From the NCBI GenBank assembly GCA_029785685.1, contig JAFLZE010000048.1:1-7249 (forward strand): 7,249 nucleotides of DNA, read 5' to 3'. The notes beneath the pieces were generated by a model. The model was not told where the DNA came from, made no database searches, and saw only the letters and a program-made list of their open reading frames with translations. The translations under genes were made by a program, and so were the position numbers. This document shows positions 1 to 6,130 of the stretch, one piece after another. Every line of letters starts with the position of its first letter. Within the stretch, counting starts at the first letter, position 1. The stretch comes from Nitrososphaerota archaeon. GTDB lineage: Archaea > Thermoproteota > Nitrososphaeria > Nitrososphaerales > UBA183.

Positions 1-64
1 AACTCTACCTGGGCGTCGATGGGGTCCATCCCTGCATTCAGGGCGAGGGCGAGCGGTATGGCCT
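1..64 (+). repeat. 64-bp direct repeat, copy of an internal thermosome segment
   Basis: Bases 1-64 are identical, in the same orientation, to 4672-4735. Identity stops sharply: base 65 is G where base 4736 is C, and nothing similar follows. Because the copy begins at the first base of the window, its true left end is unknown. At the other site the sequence fits a normal thermosome coding frame, so 4672-4735 is the native copy and this one is the displaced copy. An assembly misjoin at a contig edge is the simplest explanation; a real small duplication is possible. Confidence 0.95.
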
Positions 65-245
65 GTTACTCCCAGCGATCGGCATCCCGCTGAGCAGCAT
101 AGGCAACCTGAGCACACTCACGGTGACCTTCGCGAACCAGCACTTCTTAATCGGCGGCTTCCTCATAGCAGTCATCACATTCATCATCGTCGCCTTCGTG
201 ATCTTCCTCATCGTCAAGATCGCCAGCCATTACAAGATTCAGTAG
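3..245 (+). CDS. mscL: Large-conductance mechanosensitive channel MscL-like, C-terminal part; 5' end chimeric
   Basis: The open frame enters from the window edge and stops with TAG at 243-245. From about base 63 it reads as an MscL C-terminal region: LLLPAIGIPL resembles the end of the first transmembrane helix (compare IIMPPLGLL in E. coli MscL). A short polar loop follows, then a hydrophobic helix containing FIIVAFVIFLIVKIAS, which matches the second helix pattern of MscL (FLIVAFAIF...KLIN), and a short basic end. MscL is a homopentameric membrane pore that opens under osmotic down-shock to release solutes. The N-terminus, including the first helix, is missing. The residues encoded before base 65 are not MscL: bases 1-64 are identical to an internal stretch of the thermosome gene, read antisense, and happen to keep the frame open. 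The real gene should continue in different DNA upstream. The assignment rests on the pattern of only about 60 residues. Confidence 0.7.
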   Translation, partial: LYLGVDGVHPCIQGEGERYGLLLPAIGIPLSSIGNLSTLTVTFANQHFLIGGFLIAVITFIIVAFVIFLIVKIASHYKIQ

Positions 246-257
246 AGCTCTCCCATC

Positions 258-263
258 TTTTTT
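258..263 (+). terminator. Oligo-T archaeal-type terminator after mscL
   Basis: A run of six T lies 12 bases after the mscL stop, with no strong hairpin in front of it. Short T-runs on the coding strand are the usual intrinsic termination signal in archaea, so this probably separates mscL from the CdvB gene. It is the clearest T-run found between genes in this window. Confidence 0.5.
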
Positions 264-286
264 CATCCCGCCCCGAAGTGTGAATC

Positions 287-296
287 GTTAAGCATA
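287..296 (+). promoter_or_regulatory. Possible TATA-like element for the CdvB gene
   Basis: GTTAAGCATA is the most AT-rich short stretch between the terminator and the CdvB gene. A start site about 27 bases further on would fall near 318, giving a leader of roughly 40 bases. The match is weak. There is no AT-rich box 25-30 bases before the TTG start, so this gene, unlike most others here, does not look leaderless. Confidence 0.3.
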
Positions 297-351
297 GTGT
301 CAAGTGTAATTGCCTCAGTCAGTCATGTCCAACCTCGGCAGAGTAACCTCC

Positions 352-355
352 GAGG
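352..355 (+). promoter_or_regulatory. Possible ribosome binding site for CdvB
   Basis: GAGG lies six bases before the TTG at 362 and could pair with the 3' end of 16S rRNA. Together with the lack of a correctly spaced TATA box, it supports translation from a leadered mRNA at the TTG. Confidence 0.4.
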
Positions 356-361
356 ATTACG

Positions 362-1003
362 TTGAGCAGCAGTAAGTTCGAGAAAGGTTGGAAGACAGAA
401 GAGAAGGAGCCCTTCGGTAAGATGGTCCGGGAGACCGTCCGGGGGCCCCAGGCGATGCGCCCACAGATCCAGAAGGCGACCCAGCAGTTGGGCAACGAGA
501 TCACGCGGCTGGACCAGGCGATGGGCAGGCTGAAGCAGCGGGAGAATTCCATCTTCAAGAAGACGGTCACAGCCGTCCAGGCGCACGATCAGGAGTCCAG
601 CAAGGCCTACTCCAACGAGCTCGCCGAAGTCCGCAAGATGGAGAAGATCGTCACCCAGTCGAGGATTGCCCTGGAGCAGATCAACACCAGGCTACAGACC
701 GTCACTGAAATCGGAGACTTCGCATCCACCATCGCCCCGGCGATTGGAGTGATCAAGAACGTGCGCGCCACGCTCGGTGAAGCGATGCCCGACGCCCAGG
801 GAACCCTCGGCGAGATAGGGGCGCAGCTCAACTCCATAATGGTGGACGTCGGCCAGATCACAGGGACGACCTTCTACCAGGCGGAGAACAGCGAGGAGGC
901 CAACAGGATCCTCGCGGAGGCCTCAGCGGTGGCGGAAAAGCGCATGGCCGATTCCCTCCCCGAGGTCCCGAACACCGGCCAGTCTATCTTCACTAGCGAG
1001 TAA
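362..1003 (+). CDS. cdvB: CdvB/ESCRT-III (Snf7-like) cell-division protein paralogue
   Basis: This 213-residue protein resembles the CdvB family of Thaumarchaeota and Sulfolobales, which polymerise on the membrane at mid-cell and are remodelled by the AAA ATPase CdvC/Vps4. The N-terminus is basic and polar (residues 1-35). Long amphipathic helices follow over about 35-165, including the family-like stretches LKQREN (57-62), NELAEVRK (85-92) and a RIALEQ segment shortly after. A second part, about 175-195, has EEANRILAEASAVAE, also typical of thaumarchaeal CdvBs. LPEVP at 199-203 resembles the MIM2 motif that binds the Vps4 MIT domain. No C-terminal winged helix for CdvA binding is present, so it looks like a CdvB1/B2-type paralogue rather than the CdvA-recruited form. 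The start is TTG at 362: an in-frame stop at 344-346 excludes anything further upstream, and no in-frame ATG exists nearby. cdvA and cdvC are not in this window. Family confidence is high; the exact paralogue is uncertain. Confidence 0.85.
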   Translation: MSSSKFEKGWKTEEKEPFGKMVRETVRGPQAMRPQIQKATQQLGNEITRLDQAMGRLKQRENSIFKKTVTAVQAHDQESSKAYSNELAEVRKMEKIVTQSRIALEQINTRLQTVTEIGDFASTIAPAIGVIKNVRATLGEAMPDAQGTLGEIGAQLNSIMVDVGQITGTTFYQAENSEEANRILAEASAVAEKRMADSLPEVPNTGQSIFTSE

Positions 1004-1127
1004 GCGGGCTTCAGGGCGTCTGGCGCAGGCGGTCTCGAAACCCCATTCCTGTGCCCCCCGCGCCCGGTACATGGCTCGCGGTGCCAGCTTGTCGGCCGTG
1101 ACATCGGTCTGATCCCCCGGGCGACCG

Positions 1128-1826
1128 CTATGGAGGGGAAGACGTGCTCCAGAGCAGCTCAATGAACTGCTTGAAGTGACTCGCGACGGCGGGGCTGTCT
1201 ATCCACCCGCAGGCAGAGTGGTCTGGCAGGCCGATGAGCGCCACCTTGTCGTCCACAAGAAGGTCGAAGGCCACCTGGTTCCCTGTCCTGATGTCCACTC
1301 CGGGCGGCAGGAGCCCTACCCCTCCCTCGTCACATATCGCCCTCACGCTCACCCCCCTCTCCAACGCCTCTGAGAGGAGCTCCATGGTCTTGGCATCCTC
1401 CAGCCCCATGGCGGGCGCCACCAGCATCACGGTCTCCTTGGCCCCCCTGAGCAACTCGTAGATCTTGGCAAGGACTTTCTCGCCTCCACGGATGGTGTAG
1501 ACAAGCTCGGCCTCCAGGGTGGGCTGCGGGCTGTACAGCCTGTCCAGGGCGTCGAACGTCTCCTCGACCCTGGCCTCCACCATCGACTTGATGCCGGACG
1601 GCTCCTTCGCCCGGTAGGTCGCCGGTTTCTTCACCACCAGATCTGCCCACCCCTTCGAAGCCAGACCCCTCAGCGCCGTGTACGCACTCGGCTTCGGAAT
1701 GTCTGCGTCGTCCGCGACCTTCGCCGGGTCCGCCGGCCCCAGGGCCGCCAGTGAGACGTAACACCTCGCCTCGTACCTCGTGAGCCCAAGATTCTGGAGT
1801 TCGTCTAGCACGTCGCTCCTGTGCAC
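1128..1826 (-). CDS. TrmB-family winged-helix transcriptional regulator
   Basis: The N-terminus is a TrmB-type winged helix: LQNLGLTRYEARCYVSL, then PAKVADDADIPKPSAYTALRGL as the helix-turn-helix, then a wing near residues 60-75. The C-terminal half, about 95-230, looks like the phospholipase-D-like ligand-binding domain of many TrmB proteins (ETVMLVAPAM ... FDLLVDDKVALIGLP). Archaeal TrmB relatives control sugar transport, central metabolism, metal or redox genes; no ligand can be read here. I prefer the GTG at 1826 (232 residues): the TATA box centred near 1852 is about 26 bases upstream, as leaderless genes need. The ATG at 1838 gives 236 residues but lies only about 15 bases from that box; a poorer AT-rich stretch at 1858-1865 could serve it. 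The gene is divergent from the reductase gene and probably controls that shared promoter. It converges on CdvB across about 125 bases. Confidence 0.85.
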   Translation of the reverse strand: MHRSDVLDELQNLGLTRYEARCYVSLAALGPADPAKVADDADIPKPSAYTALRGLASKGWADLVVKKPATYRAKEPSGIKSMVEARVEETFDALDRLYSPQPTLEAELVYTIRGGEKVLAKIYELLRGAKETVMLVAPAMGLEDAKTMELLSEALERGVSVRAICDEGGVGLLPPGVDIRTGNQVAFDLLVDDKVALIGLPDHSACGWIDSPAVASHFKQFIELLWSTSSPP

Positions 1827-1848
1827 GCAGAAAGGCATGGCAAAGCTC

Positions 1849-1856
1849 TTATATAG
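1849..1856. promoter_or_regulatory. Shared near-palindromic TATA box for divergent TrmB and reductase genes
   Basis: TTATATAG reads as a TATA box on both strands (CTATATAA on the minus strand). From its centre it is about 26 bases to the GTG at 1826 on the minus strand and about 30 to the TTG at 1883 on the plus strand. Both distances suit leaderless transcription, so one element may serve both genes in opposite directions. A second AT-rich stretch at 1857-1865 may contribute. Confidence 0.6.
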
Positions 1857-1862
1857 TATTTT

Positions 1863-1881
1863 AGTAGCGTTTGCGACTACT
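1863..1881. promoter_or_regulatory. Inverted repeat AGTAG-N9-CTACT, candidate operator
   Basis: AGTAG at 1863-1867 and CTACT at 1877-1881 form a perfect 5-bp inverted repeat with nine bases between. It lies between the shared TATA box and the TTG start of the reductase gene, and covers the likely transcription start on that side. A dimeric winged-helix protein bound there would block that side. The adjacent TrmB gene is the obvious candidate binder, but this is inferred from position only. Confidence 0.4.
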
Positions 1882-1882
1882 T

Positions 1883-3358
1883 TTGCCAGGGAACCACGAC
1901 TACGACGTGATCATCGCAGGCGGAGGGATGTCCGGCCTGATCACGGCCGCCTCGATCGGCTACCACTCGAAGGGCAAAGCACGAATCCTCATCGTCGACA
2001 GGAACAAAGAGGACGAACCGGGAAAGAAGACCCACAACGGGTGGACCTGCGGCGACGCAACAAGCAAGCGCTCTCTGGACTATCTCGCGGAGCACATCGG
2101 GATCCGCTACGAGTCCCCCGAGCTCGAGCACCCCGTGAAAGGGGTCTATGTCTACTCCCCCGACAGGCAGACCAAGGTCCTGTTCGAAGGGGAGGGGTAC
2201 CTCTTCAACAGGAAACTGGCGCCCCGGAGGCAGGTCAACGACGCCAAAAAGGCCGGGGCGGAGTTCATGTATGGGGCCACGGCCGAACGGCTGCTTGCAG
2301 AGGGCGGGAAGATCACCGGAGTCTCAGGGAGGAAGTCGGACGGCTCAGCGTTCAGCCTGACCGCCAAGGTCGTCATCGACGCCACCGGCGCCTCATCCAC
2401 TTTAAGACGGTTCATGCCGATATCTTCGAAGATTGAGAAGGAAATCGACCCGGACGACGTCGTGGGGACCGGCAGGTACATCCTCGACTTCGAGCCCGCG
2501 GCGGACCAGCCGTCGTACTTCTCTCCTGACTATTGCATCATACACCTCGACCAGTTCATCGCCCCTGCGGGCTACGCCTGGGTGTTCCCGAAGGGGAAGA
2601 AGAAAGTGAACATAGGCCTCGGGGTCTCTCACTCAGGGCTTGCCAGGAGGAACAGGCGCTTCGGGCTCGACGACAACCTCCAGTCCCTCATCGACAGGTA
2701 CCTGGCCGAAAACCCGGTGATCAAGAACTACGCGCAGCCCTCGGACGACGCGAACTCCGGCAACACGAAGGGCAACTGGCAGGTGCCGGTTAGGCGCCAC
2801 AACGACTGCATGGTGGCCAACGGCTTCGCCGTGGTGGGTGACGCGGCCTGGATGCCGAGACCCATCGACGCCGGGGGCATCAGCCCTTCCATCTACGGCG
2901 GTACCATCCTAGGCAAAGTGGTGGCCGAGGCCCTCGAAGCCGGAGACACCGGCGAAGCCGGGCTTTGGAAGTACAACGTGGAGTACATGAACACCCACGG
3001 ATACCCCATGGCGAGCTTCGAGGTCCTAAGGAGGTACCTCCAGACCGTCACCGACGACCAGATCAACTACGGCATGAAGCACTTCCTCTCAGAGGAGGAC
3101 GTGAACGCGATCACGGAGAGGAAGCACCCCGAGTTCAACCAGGCCCGCTTCATGAACCCTGCCATGTGGTACCGGGTCCTCGGTCAACTGTCACTAGCCA
3201 GGGGGCTGAGATACACCGTCAAGAAGAGCGCGGCGCTCGTGGAGATCAACCTTGCCTACCCGTCGACCCCGCAAGGCTTCGAGGGATGGCAGAAGCGCCT
3301 CGGGAGCGAACTCAGGGAGACGGTCGAGAAGTTCAAGCCGCTCGACGTCGCGAACTAG
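1883..3358 (+). CDS. FAD-dependent geranylgeranyl reductase family protein
   Basis: This 491-residue flavoprotein has the marks of the geranylgeranyl/digeranylgeranylglycerophospholipid reductase family, which saturates isoprenoid chains of archaeal lipids or quinones. It begins with the Rossmann strand DYDVIIAGGGMSG (GGGMSG at 13-18), with the acidic D39 closing the second strand. C56-G57-D58 (WTCGD) corresponds to the conserved CG(E/D) region near the flavin. YAWVFPKG at 231-238 is the YxWxFP signature of the substrate pocket. GDAA at 319-322 precedes the helix that contacts the FAD. The C-terminal 130 residues are mainly helical and make it somewhat longer than Sulfolobus GGR (about 450). 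I chose TTG 1883: it starts close to the flavin-binding strand and sits about 30 bases after the TATA box, whereas TTG 1871 lies inside the inverted repeat and only about 19 bases from it. Substrate and electron donor are not readable. Menaquinone or another prenyl compound is an alternative substrate. Confidence 0.85.
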   Translation: MPGNHDYDVIIAGGGMSGLITAASIGYHSKGKARILIVDRNKEDEPGKKTHNGWTCGDATSKRSLDYLAEHIGIRYESPELEHPVKGVYVYSPDRQTKVLFEGEGYLFNRKLAPRRQVNDAKKAGAEFMYGATAERLLAEGGKITGVSGRKSDGSAFSLTAKVVIDATGASSTLRRFMPISSKIEKEIDPDDVVGTGRYILDFEPAADQPSYFSPDYCIIHLDQFIAPAGYAWVFPKGKKKVNIGLGVSHSGLARRNRRFGLDDNLQSLIDRYLAENPVIKNYAQPSDDANSGNTKGNWQVPVRRHNDCMVANGFAVVGDAAWMPRPIDAGGISPSIYGGTILGKVVAEALEAGDTGEAGLWKYNVEYMNTHGYPMASFEVLRRYLQTVTDDQINYGMKHFLSEEDVNAITERKHPEFNQARFMNPAMWYRVLGQLSLARGLRYTVKKSAALVEINLAYPSTPQGFEGWQKRLGSELRETVEKFKPLDVAN

Positions 3359-3363
3359 ATATA
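3356..3363 (+). promoter_or_regulatory. TATA-like box for the PPOX gene
   Basis: TAGATATA overlaps the TAG stop of the reductase gene and is centred about 26 bases before the ATG at 3386. This favours leaderless initiation at that ATG over the GTG at 3371, which is only about 11 bases away. It also means the PPOX gene need not depend on readthrough from the reductase. Confidence 0.5.
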
Positions 3364-3385
3364 GCCTAGGGTGGGCTGCGGGCCC

Positions 3386-3784
3386 ATGGTCGCTCTACCC
3401 CCAAAGGTCAGGAAGTTCCTCGACGGCAAGCACATCGGCAAGCTGGCCACGGTCATGGACGACGGCTCGCCCCACGTCACTCCCATCTGGTACATGAGGG
3501 AAGGGGACAGGGTGGTCATCAACACAACCACCACCAGGGTGAAGTATCGCAACATCGAGCGCGACGGGAGGGTCTGCTTCCTCGTCGACGACGGCTATCC
3601 ATATGTGATCCTATTCGGCAAGGCGAGGATCGCCAGGGAGCGTGATAGGATGAAAGACATCGAGAAGCTTGCCATCAGATACACGGGCAAGCGGGCGGGG
3701 ATGAAAGCTGCCAGGACGAGGTTCTGGAATGAGCCCCGGGCCTCCATAGAGATTCTCCCGGAGCGGGTGGTGGTCGACCTCTAG
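3386..3784 (+). CDS. Pyridoxamine 5'-phosphate oxidase-fold (PPOX/FMN or F420-binding) protein
   Basis: The protein is 132 residues, the usual size of single-domain split-barrel PPOX-class proteins. These bind FMN, F420 or haem and carry out small redox reactions. The order of elements fits: an N-terminal helix (PPKVRKFLDG), the first strands GKLATVMDDGSPHVTPIWY (18-36), then VVINTTTTRVKYRNIERDGRVCFLVDD, whose TTRVKYRNI portion resembles the phosphate-binding region of the family, then a strand YVILFGKARI and a C-terminal helix. The closest type in my memory is the probable F420-dependent group (TIGR03618-like). F420 and FMN cannot be told apart here. The ATG at 3386 is preferred over GTG 3371 because of TATA spacing and because the family starts at this point. 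It lies 27 bases after the reductase gene on the same strand, so some co-transcription is possible. Its stop is one base from that of the opposing TetR gene. Confidence 0.8.
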   Translation: MVALPPKVRKFLDGKHIGKLATVMDDGSPHVTPIWYMREGDRVVINTTTTRVKYRNIERDGRVCFLVDDGYPYVILFGKARIARERDRMKDIEKLAIRYTGKRAGMKAARTRFWNEPRASIEILPERVVVDL

Positions 3785-3785
3785 G

Positions 3786-4370
3786 TCACTTCATCGCGCG
3801 GAAGAAGAAGTCAGTCACGAAACGGCTGTAGGTCTCCCGGTCCTGGCTCTTCGCGAAGTGGATGTGCTGGAAGATGACCCGGTTGAGCATCCCCAGGAGG
3901 CAGTCGACGGCCAGCTTCGCATCGGTTTTGCGGAAGTACCCCTTGGATATGGACCTCTCCACCAGCGTGGCCGCAATCTCCTTGATTTTCTCAAGGTCCT
4001 CTGAGACCCTATCCGCGCTCTGCTTGTCGAGCGTCGCCGAGTCTCGCATGTAGAGGCCTATGTCGAAAGTGTGCTCCGGGAAGGTGGTGAGATACATCGC
4101 GATGAACGATTCGAGCCCCTTCCTGGGGTCTGAAGCCTTCGAGGTATGCGACAGCTCCCCGATGAAGTCCTCCATGGAGATCTGCCTGCGGGCGACGGCA
4201 TCGAAGAGCCCCTTCTTGCTCCCAAAGTAGTAGTAGATGACCGGGGCTGTGGTTACGGAATCCTTGCAGATGTCTCGCACTGAGACGTTGGCGAATCCCT
4301 TCTCCGCAAACATCCGGGAGGCAACCTGGAGGATCTTCTCCGCGGTCGCGGGGTGCCCCTCAGATTGCAT
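3786..4370 (-). CDS. TetR/AcrR-family transcriptional regulator
   Basis: A 194-residue protein of normal TetR length. The DNA-binding domain is complete: EKILQVASRMFAEKGFANVS (11-30), the helix-turn-helix VRDICKDSVTTAPVIYYYFG (31-50) with the family's Y-Y-x-F signature, then SKKGLFDAV. The remainder is a helical ligand-binding domain of about 130 residues, rich in aromatics and methionine near the C-terminus (FQHIHF, FFFRAMK), as expected for a hydrophobic effector pocket, but no effector can be named. TetR proteins usually repress neighbouring efflux, lipid or metabolic genes. Here the gene follows the thermosome on the same strand after 48 bases and converges on the PPOX gene. The start chosen is ATG 4370, 27 bases after a TATA-like box; GTG 4376 would add two residues. 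The source of regulation and the target genes are unknown. Confidence 0.85.
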   Translation of the reverse strand: MQSEGHPATAEKILQVASRMFAEKGFANVSVRDICKDSVTTAPVIYYYFGSKKGLFDAVARRQISMEDFIGELSHTSKASDPRKGLESFIAMYLTTFPEHTFDIGLYMRDSATLDKQSADRVSEDLEKIKEIAATLVERSISKGYFRKTDAKLAVDCLLGMLNRVIFQHIHFAKSQDRETYSRFVTDFFFRAMK

Positions 4371-4393
4371 CGTCACGCGAAGAGCCCAGTTGG

Positions 4394-4401
4394 CTATTAA
4401 G
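4394..4401 (-). promoter_or_regulatory. TATA-like box for the TetR gene
   Basis: On the minus strand this reads CTTAATAG, centred about 27 bases before the ATG at 4370, with no Shine-Dalgarno sequence between. It lies between the thermosome stop and the TetR start, so TetR probably has its own transcript besides any readthrough from the thermosome. Confidence 0.45.
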
Positions 4402-4418
4402 GGTTGACGAAGCTTCCT

Positions 4419-6089
4419 TTAGTCGAAGTCGCCGCCTTCGCCGCCCATCCCACCCGCTCCACCTGGGGGACCGGCAGGGGCCTTCGACTTACCTGCGGCT
4501 ATGACGTCGTCAATCCTCAGTATCATCGATGCCGCCTCAGTGGCCGACCTGATGATTTGGATTTTGACAGCCAGGGGCTCGAAGACTTGGCGCTGGTACA
4601 TGTCCTTGATCTTCGCGTCCGCCGCCTCGATGCCGTACCACTTCCCGTTCTCGGTGGCATGCTTGGCCCTGAACTCTACCTGGGCGTCGATGGGGTCCAT
4701 CCCTGCATTCAGGGCGAGGGCGAGCGGTATGGCCTCGAGCGCCTCGGCGAACTTCTGGGCAGCAAGCTGCTCCCTTCCAGACAACTTGTCAGCCCACTTC
4801 AGGACCTGGGACGCGGCTTCCGCCTCGGCAGCGCCTCCGCCGGCGACCACGGCCGGCCTCTCGATGACATCCTTGGTCACCATCAGCGCGTCATGCAGGG
4901 ACCTCTCTCCCTCATCCACTATGCGCTGGGTGCCGCCCCTCACCAGGATGGTCACAGCCTTCGGGTTCTTCGCGTCCTCGATGAACACCCACTTGTCTTC
5001 CTCGACCTTCCTCTCCTCGACGTGGCCCGCGTAGCCCAAGTCTGCCGCCGAGAGGTCCTCGAAGTTGTTCACTACCCTTCCGCCTGTGGCCTTCGCCAGC
5101 TTGGTCATGTCTGACTCCTTCGCCCTCCTCACGGCGATGATCCCTGCCTTGGCGAGGTAGTGCTGAGCGATGTCATCGATGCCCTTCTGGCATATCACGA
5201 CGTTCGCCCCGACGGCGACTATCTTGTCCACCATCCCCTTCAGCATCTTCGTCTCCTCGTCCAGGAACTTCTTCATCATGGTGGGGTCGTTGATGTTCAG
5301 CTTCGCATCGAATTCGGTCTTCTCTATCTCGAAGGGTGCGCTCACCAGGGCTATCTTCGCCTTGTCGGCCGACTTCGGCATCCCGGAGTGGACGACTTCC
5401 TTGTCGAGGACGATTCCTTTGATCAGCCTCGTATCCTTGAGCGAGCCGCCCGGCTTCTTCTCGACCTTGATATTGTCGATGTCGACACGGAACCCCTTCT
5501 CCGTCTTTTCAGCGACCGCGAGGGTAGCGTCTACCACGAGCTCGGCTAGGTCCTGCGCCTCCTTGGAGACCAGCTTGGTCTGCATGCTGGTCCGTGCGAC
5601 CTTCGTGAGCCATTCCTTGTTGTCAGGGCTGACCTTCTCTGCCACGGCCTCCAGCGCCTCCATGGCTTTCCTCGACGCCTTCGAGTAGCCGTCGACTATC
5701 ACGGTCGGATGGACGTCCTTGTCCAGGAGCTCCTCCGCCTTCTCGAGCAGGGCTCCGGCAAGCACGACCGCCGAAGTGGTCCCGTCGCCTACCTCGTTGT
5801 CGGTGGTCTTTGAGACCTCTACGAGCATCTTGGCGGCCGGGTGCTGTACGTCTATCTCCTTCAGCATTGTCGCGCCGTCGTTGGTTATGGTGACGTCGCC
5901 CAAGGAGTCCACGAGCATCTTGTCCATGCCCCGCGGGCCGATGGACGTCCTCACGATCTCCGAAATCAGCTTCGCGGCGGATATGTTGTTCCGCTGCGCT
6001 TCTCTTCCTCGGCTCTGGCTCGACCCCTCCTTAAGAATCAGGACGGGCTGCCCGGATTGTGTGACGGCTGGAATAGCGGTCGTCGACAT
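4419..6089 (-). CDS. thsA: Thermosome subunit (group II chaperonin, CCT-like)
   Basis: This 556-residue protein is a complete group II chaperonin subunit. These form eight- or nine-membered double rings with a built-in lid and fold cytosolic proteins using ATP. The N-terminal equatorial part has the nucleotide-binding motifs [11 protein letters not shown] (49-59), TNDGATML (69-76) and GDGTTSAVV (101-109). The intermediate and apical domains follow, with the lid region around residues 240-275. The second equatorial part contains [16 protein letters not shown] and VVAGGGAAE. The chain ends in the Gly/Met-rich tail [14 protein letters not shown], typical of thermosomes. No frameshift or lost motif was seen. 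The start is the ATG at 6089: the alternative TTG at 6113 would translate the promoter repeat. The TATA box is about 35 bases upstream, giving a short leader of perhaps eight bases. Only one subunit gene is visible, and whether it is alpha or beta cannot be decided, so the symbol is generic. Confidence 0.97.
   Translation of the reverse strand: MSTTAIPAVTQSGQPVLILKEGSSQSRGREAQRNNISAAKLISEIVRTSIGPRGMDKMLVDSLGDVTITNDGATMLKEIDVQHPAAKMLVEVSKTTDNEVGDGTTSAVVLAGALLEKAEELLDKDVHPTVIVDGYSKASRKAMEALEAVAEKVSPDNKEWLTKVARTSMQTKLVSKEAQDLAELVVDATLAVAEKTEKGFRVDIDNIKVEKKPGGSLKDTRLIKGIVLDKEVVHSGMPKSADKAKIALVSAPFEIEKTEFDAKLNINDPTMMKKFLDEETKMLKGMVDKIVAVGANVVICQKGIDDIAQHYLAKAGIIAVRRAKESDMTKLAKATGGRVVNNFEDLSAADLGYAGHVEERKVEEDKWVFIEDAKNPKAVTILVRGGTQRIVDEGERSLHDALMVTKDVIERPAVVAGGGAAEAEAASQVLKWADKLSGREQLAAQKFAEALEAIPLALALNAGMDPIDAQVEFRAKHATENGKWYGIEAADAKIKDMYQRQVFEPLAVKIQIIRSATEAASMILRIDDVIAAGKSKAPAGPPGGAGGMGGEGGDFD
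4672..4735 (+). repeat. Native copy of the 64-bp repeat, inside the thermosome gene
   Basis: This stretch encodes thermosome residues about 452-473 on the minus strand (ending near PIDAQVEF) and is identical to bases 1-64 of the window. The flanks on both sides continue the chaperonin sequence without a break, so this is the original location. Confidence 0.95.
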
Positions 6090-6100
6090 ATGGAATCTGG

Positions 6101-6118
6101 AACCGGTATACAACCGGT
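6101..6118. promoter_or_regulatory. Paired AACCGGT element in the thermosome promoter
   Basis: AACCGGT occurs at 6101-6107 and again at 6112-6118, 11 bases apart, about one helical turn. The ACCGGT core is itself palindromic, so the pair is at once a direct and an inverted repeat. It lies immediately downstream of the TATA-like box and covers or abuts the expected transcription start of the chaperonin gene. That is a fitting place for a repressor, for example a heat-shock regulator, but no binder is identified. Confidence 0.45.
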
Positions 6119-6120
6119 GG

Positions 6121-6127
6121 TATATTA
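6121..6127 (-). promoter_or_regulatory. TATA-like box for the thermosome gene
   Basis: On the minus strand the sequence reads TAATATA, preceded by more AT-rich bases. It follows within a few bases of the TAA stop of the carbinolamine dehydratase gene. Its centre is about 35 bases before the thermosome ATG, placing the start site near 6097. Confidence 0.55.
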
Positions 6128-6130
6128 GAA

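Noticed and set aside
1004..1127. Possible tRNA-like piece (GGGGTTTCGAGACC on the minus strand) between CdvB and TrmB
   Set aside because: The T-loop-like bases are not flanked by a pairing 5-bp stem, and no acceptor, D or anticodon stem can be built. I see nothing else in this gap.
1780..2436. Plus-strand frame of 218 codons overlapping the TrmB start and the reductase
   Set aside because: It overlaps a reductase frame with clear flavin motifs, and its translation is Arg-rich and low in complexity, typical of an out-of-frame shadow.
4404..5114. Long plus-strand open frame of 236 codons opposite the thermosome gene, and other long frames across 5160-6264
   Set aside because: These are antisense shadows of a strongly supported chaperonin gene in GC-rich DNA; the translations are low in recognisable motifs and rich in Arg, Pro, Ser and Leu.
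6089..6113. Extended thermosome start at TTG 6113, adding eight residues
   Set aside because: It would place the start within the paired ACCGGT element and only about 11 bases from the TATA box; the ATG at 6089 fits better.
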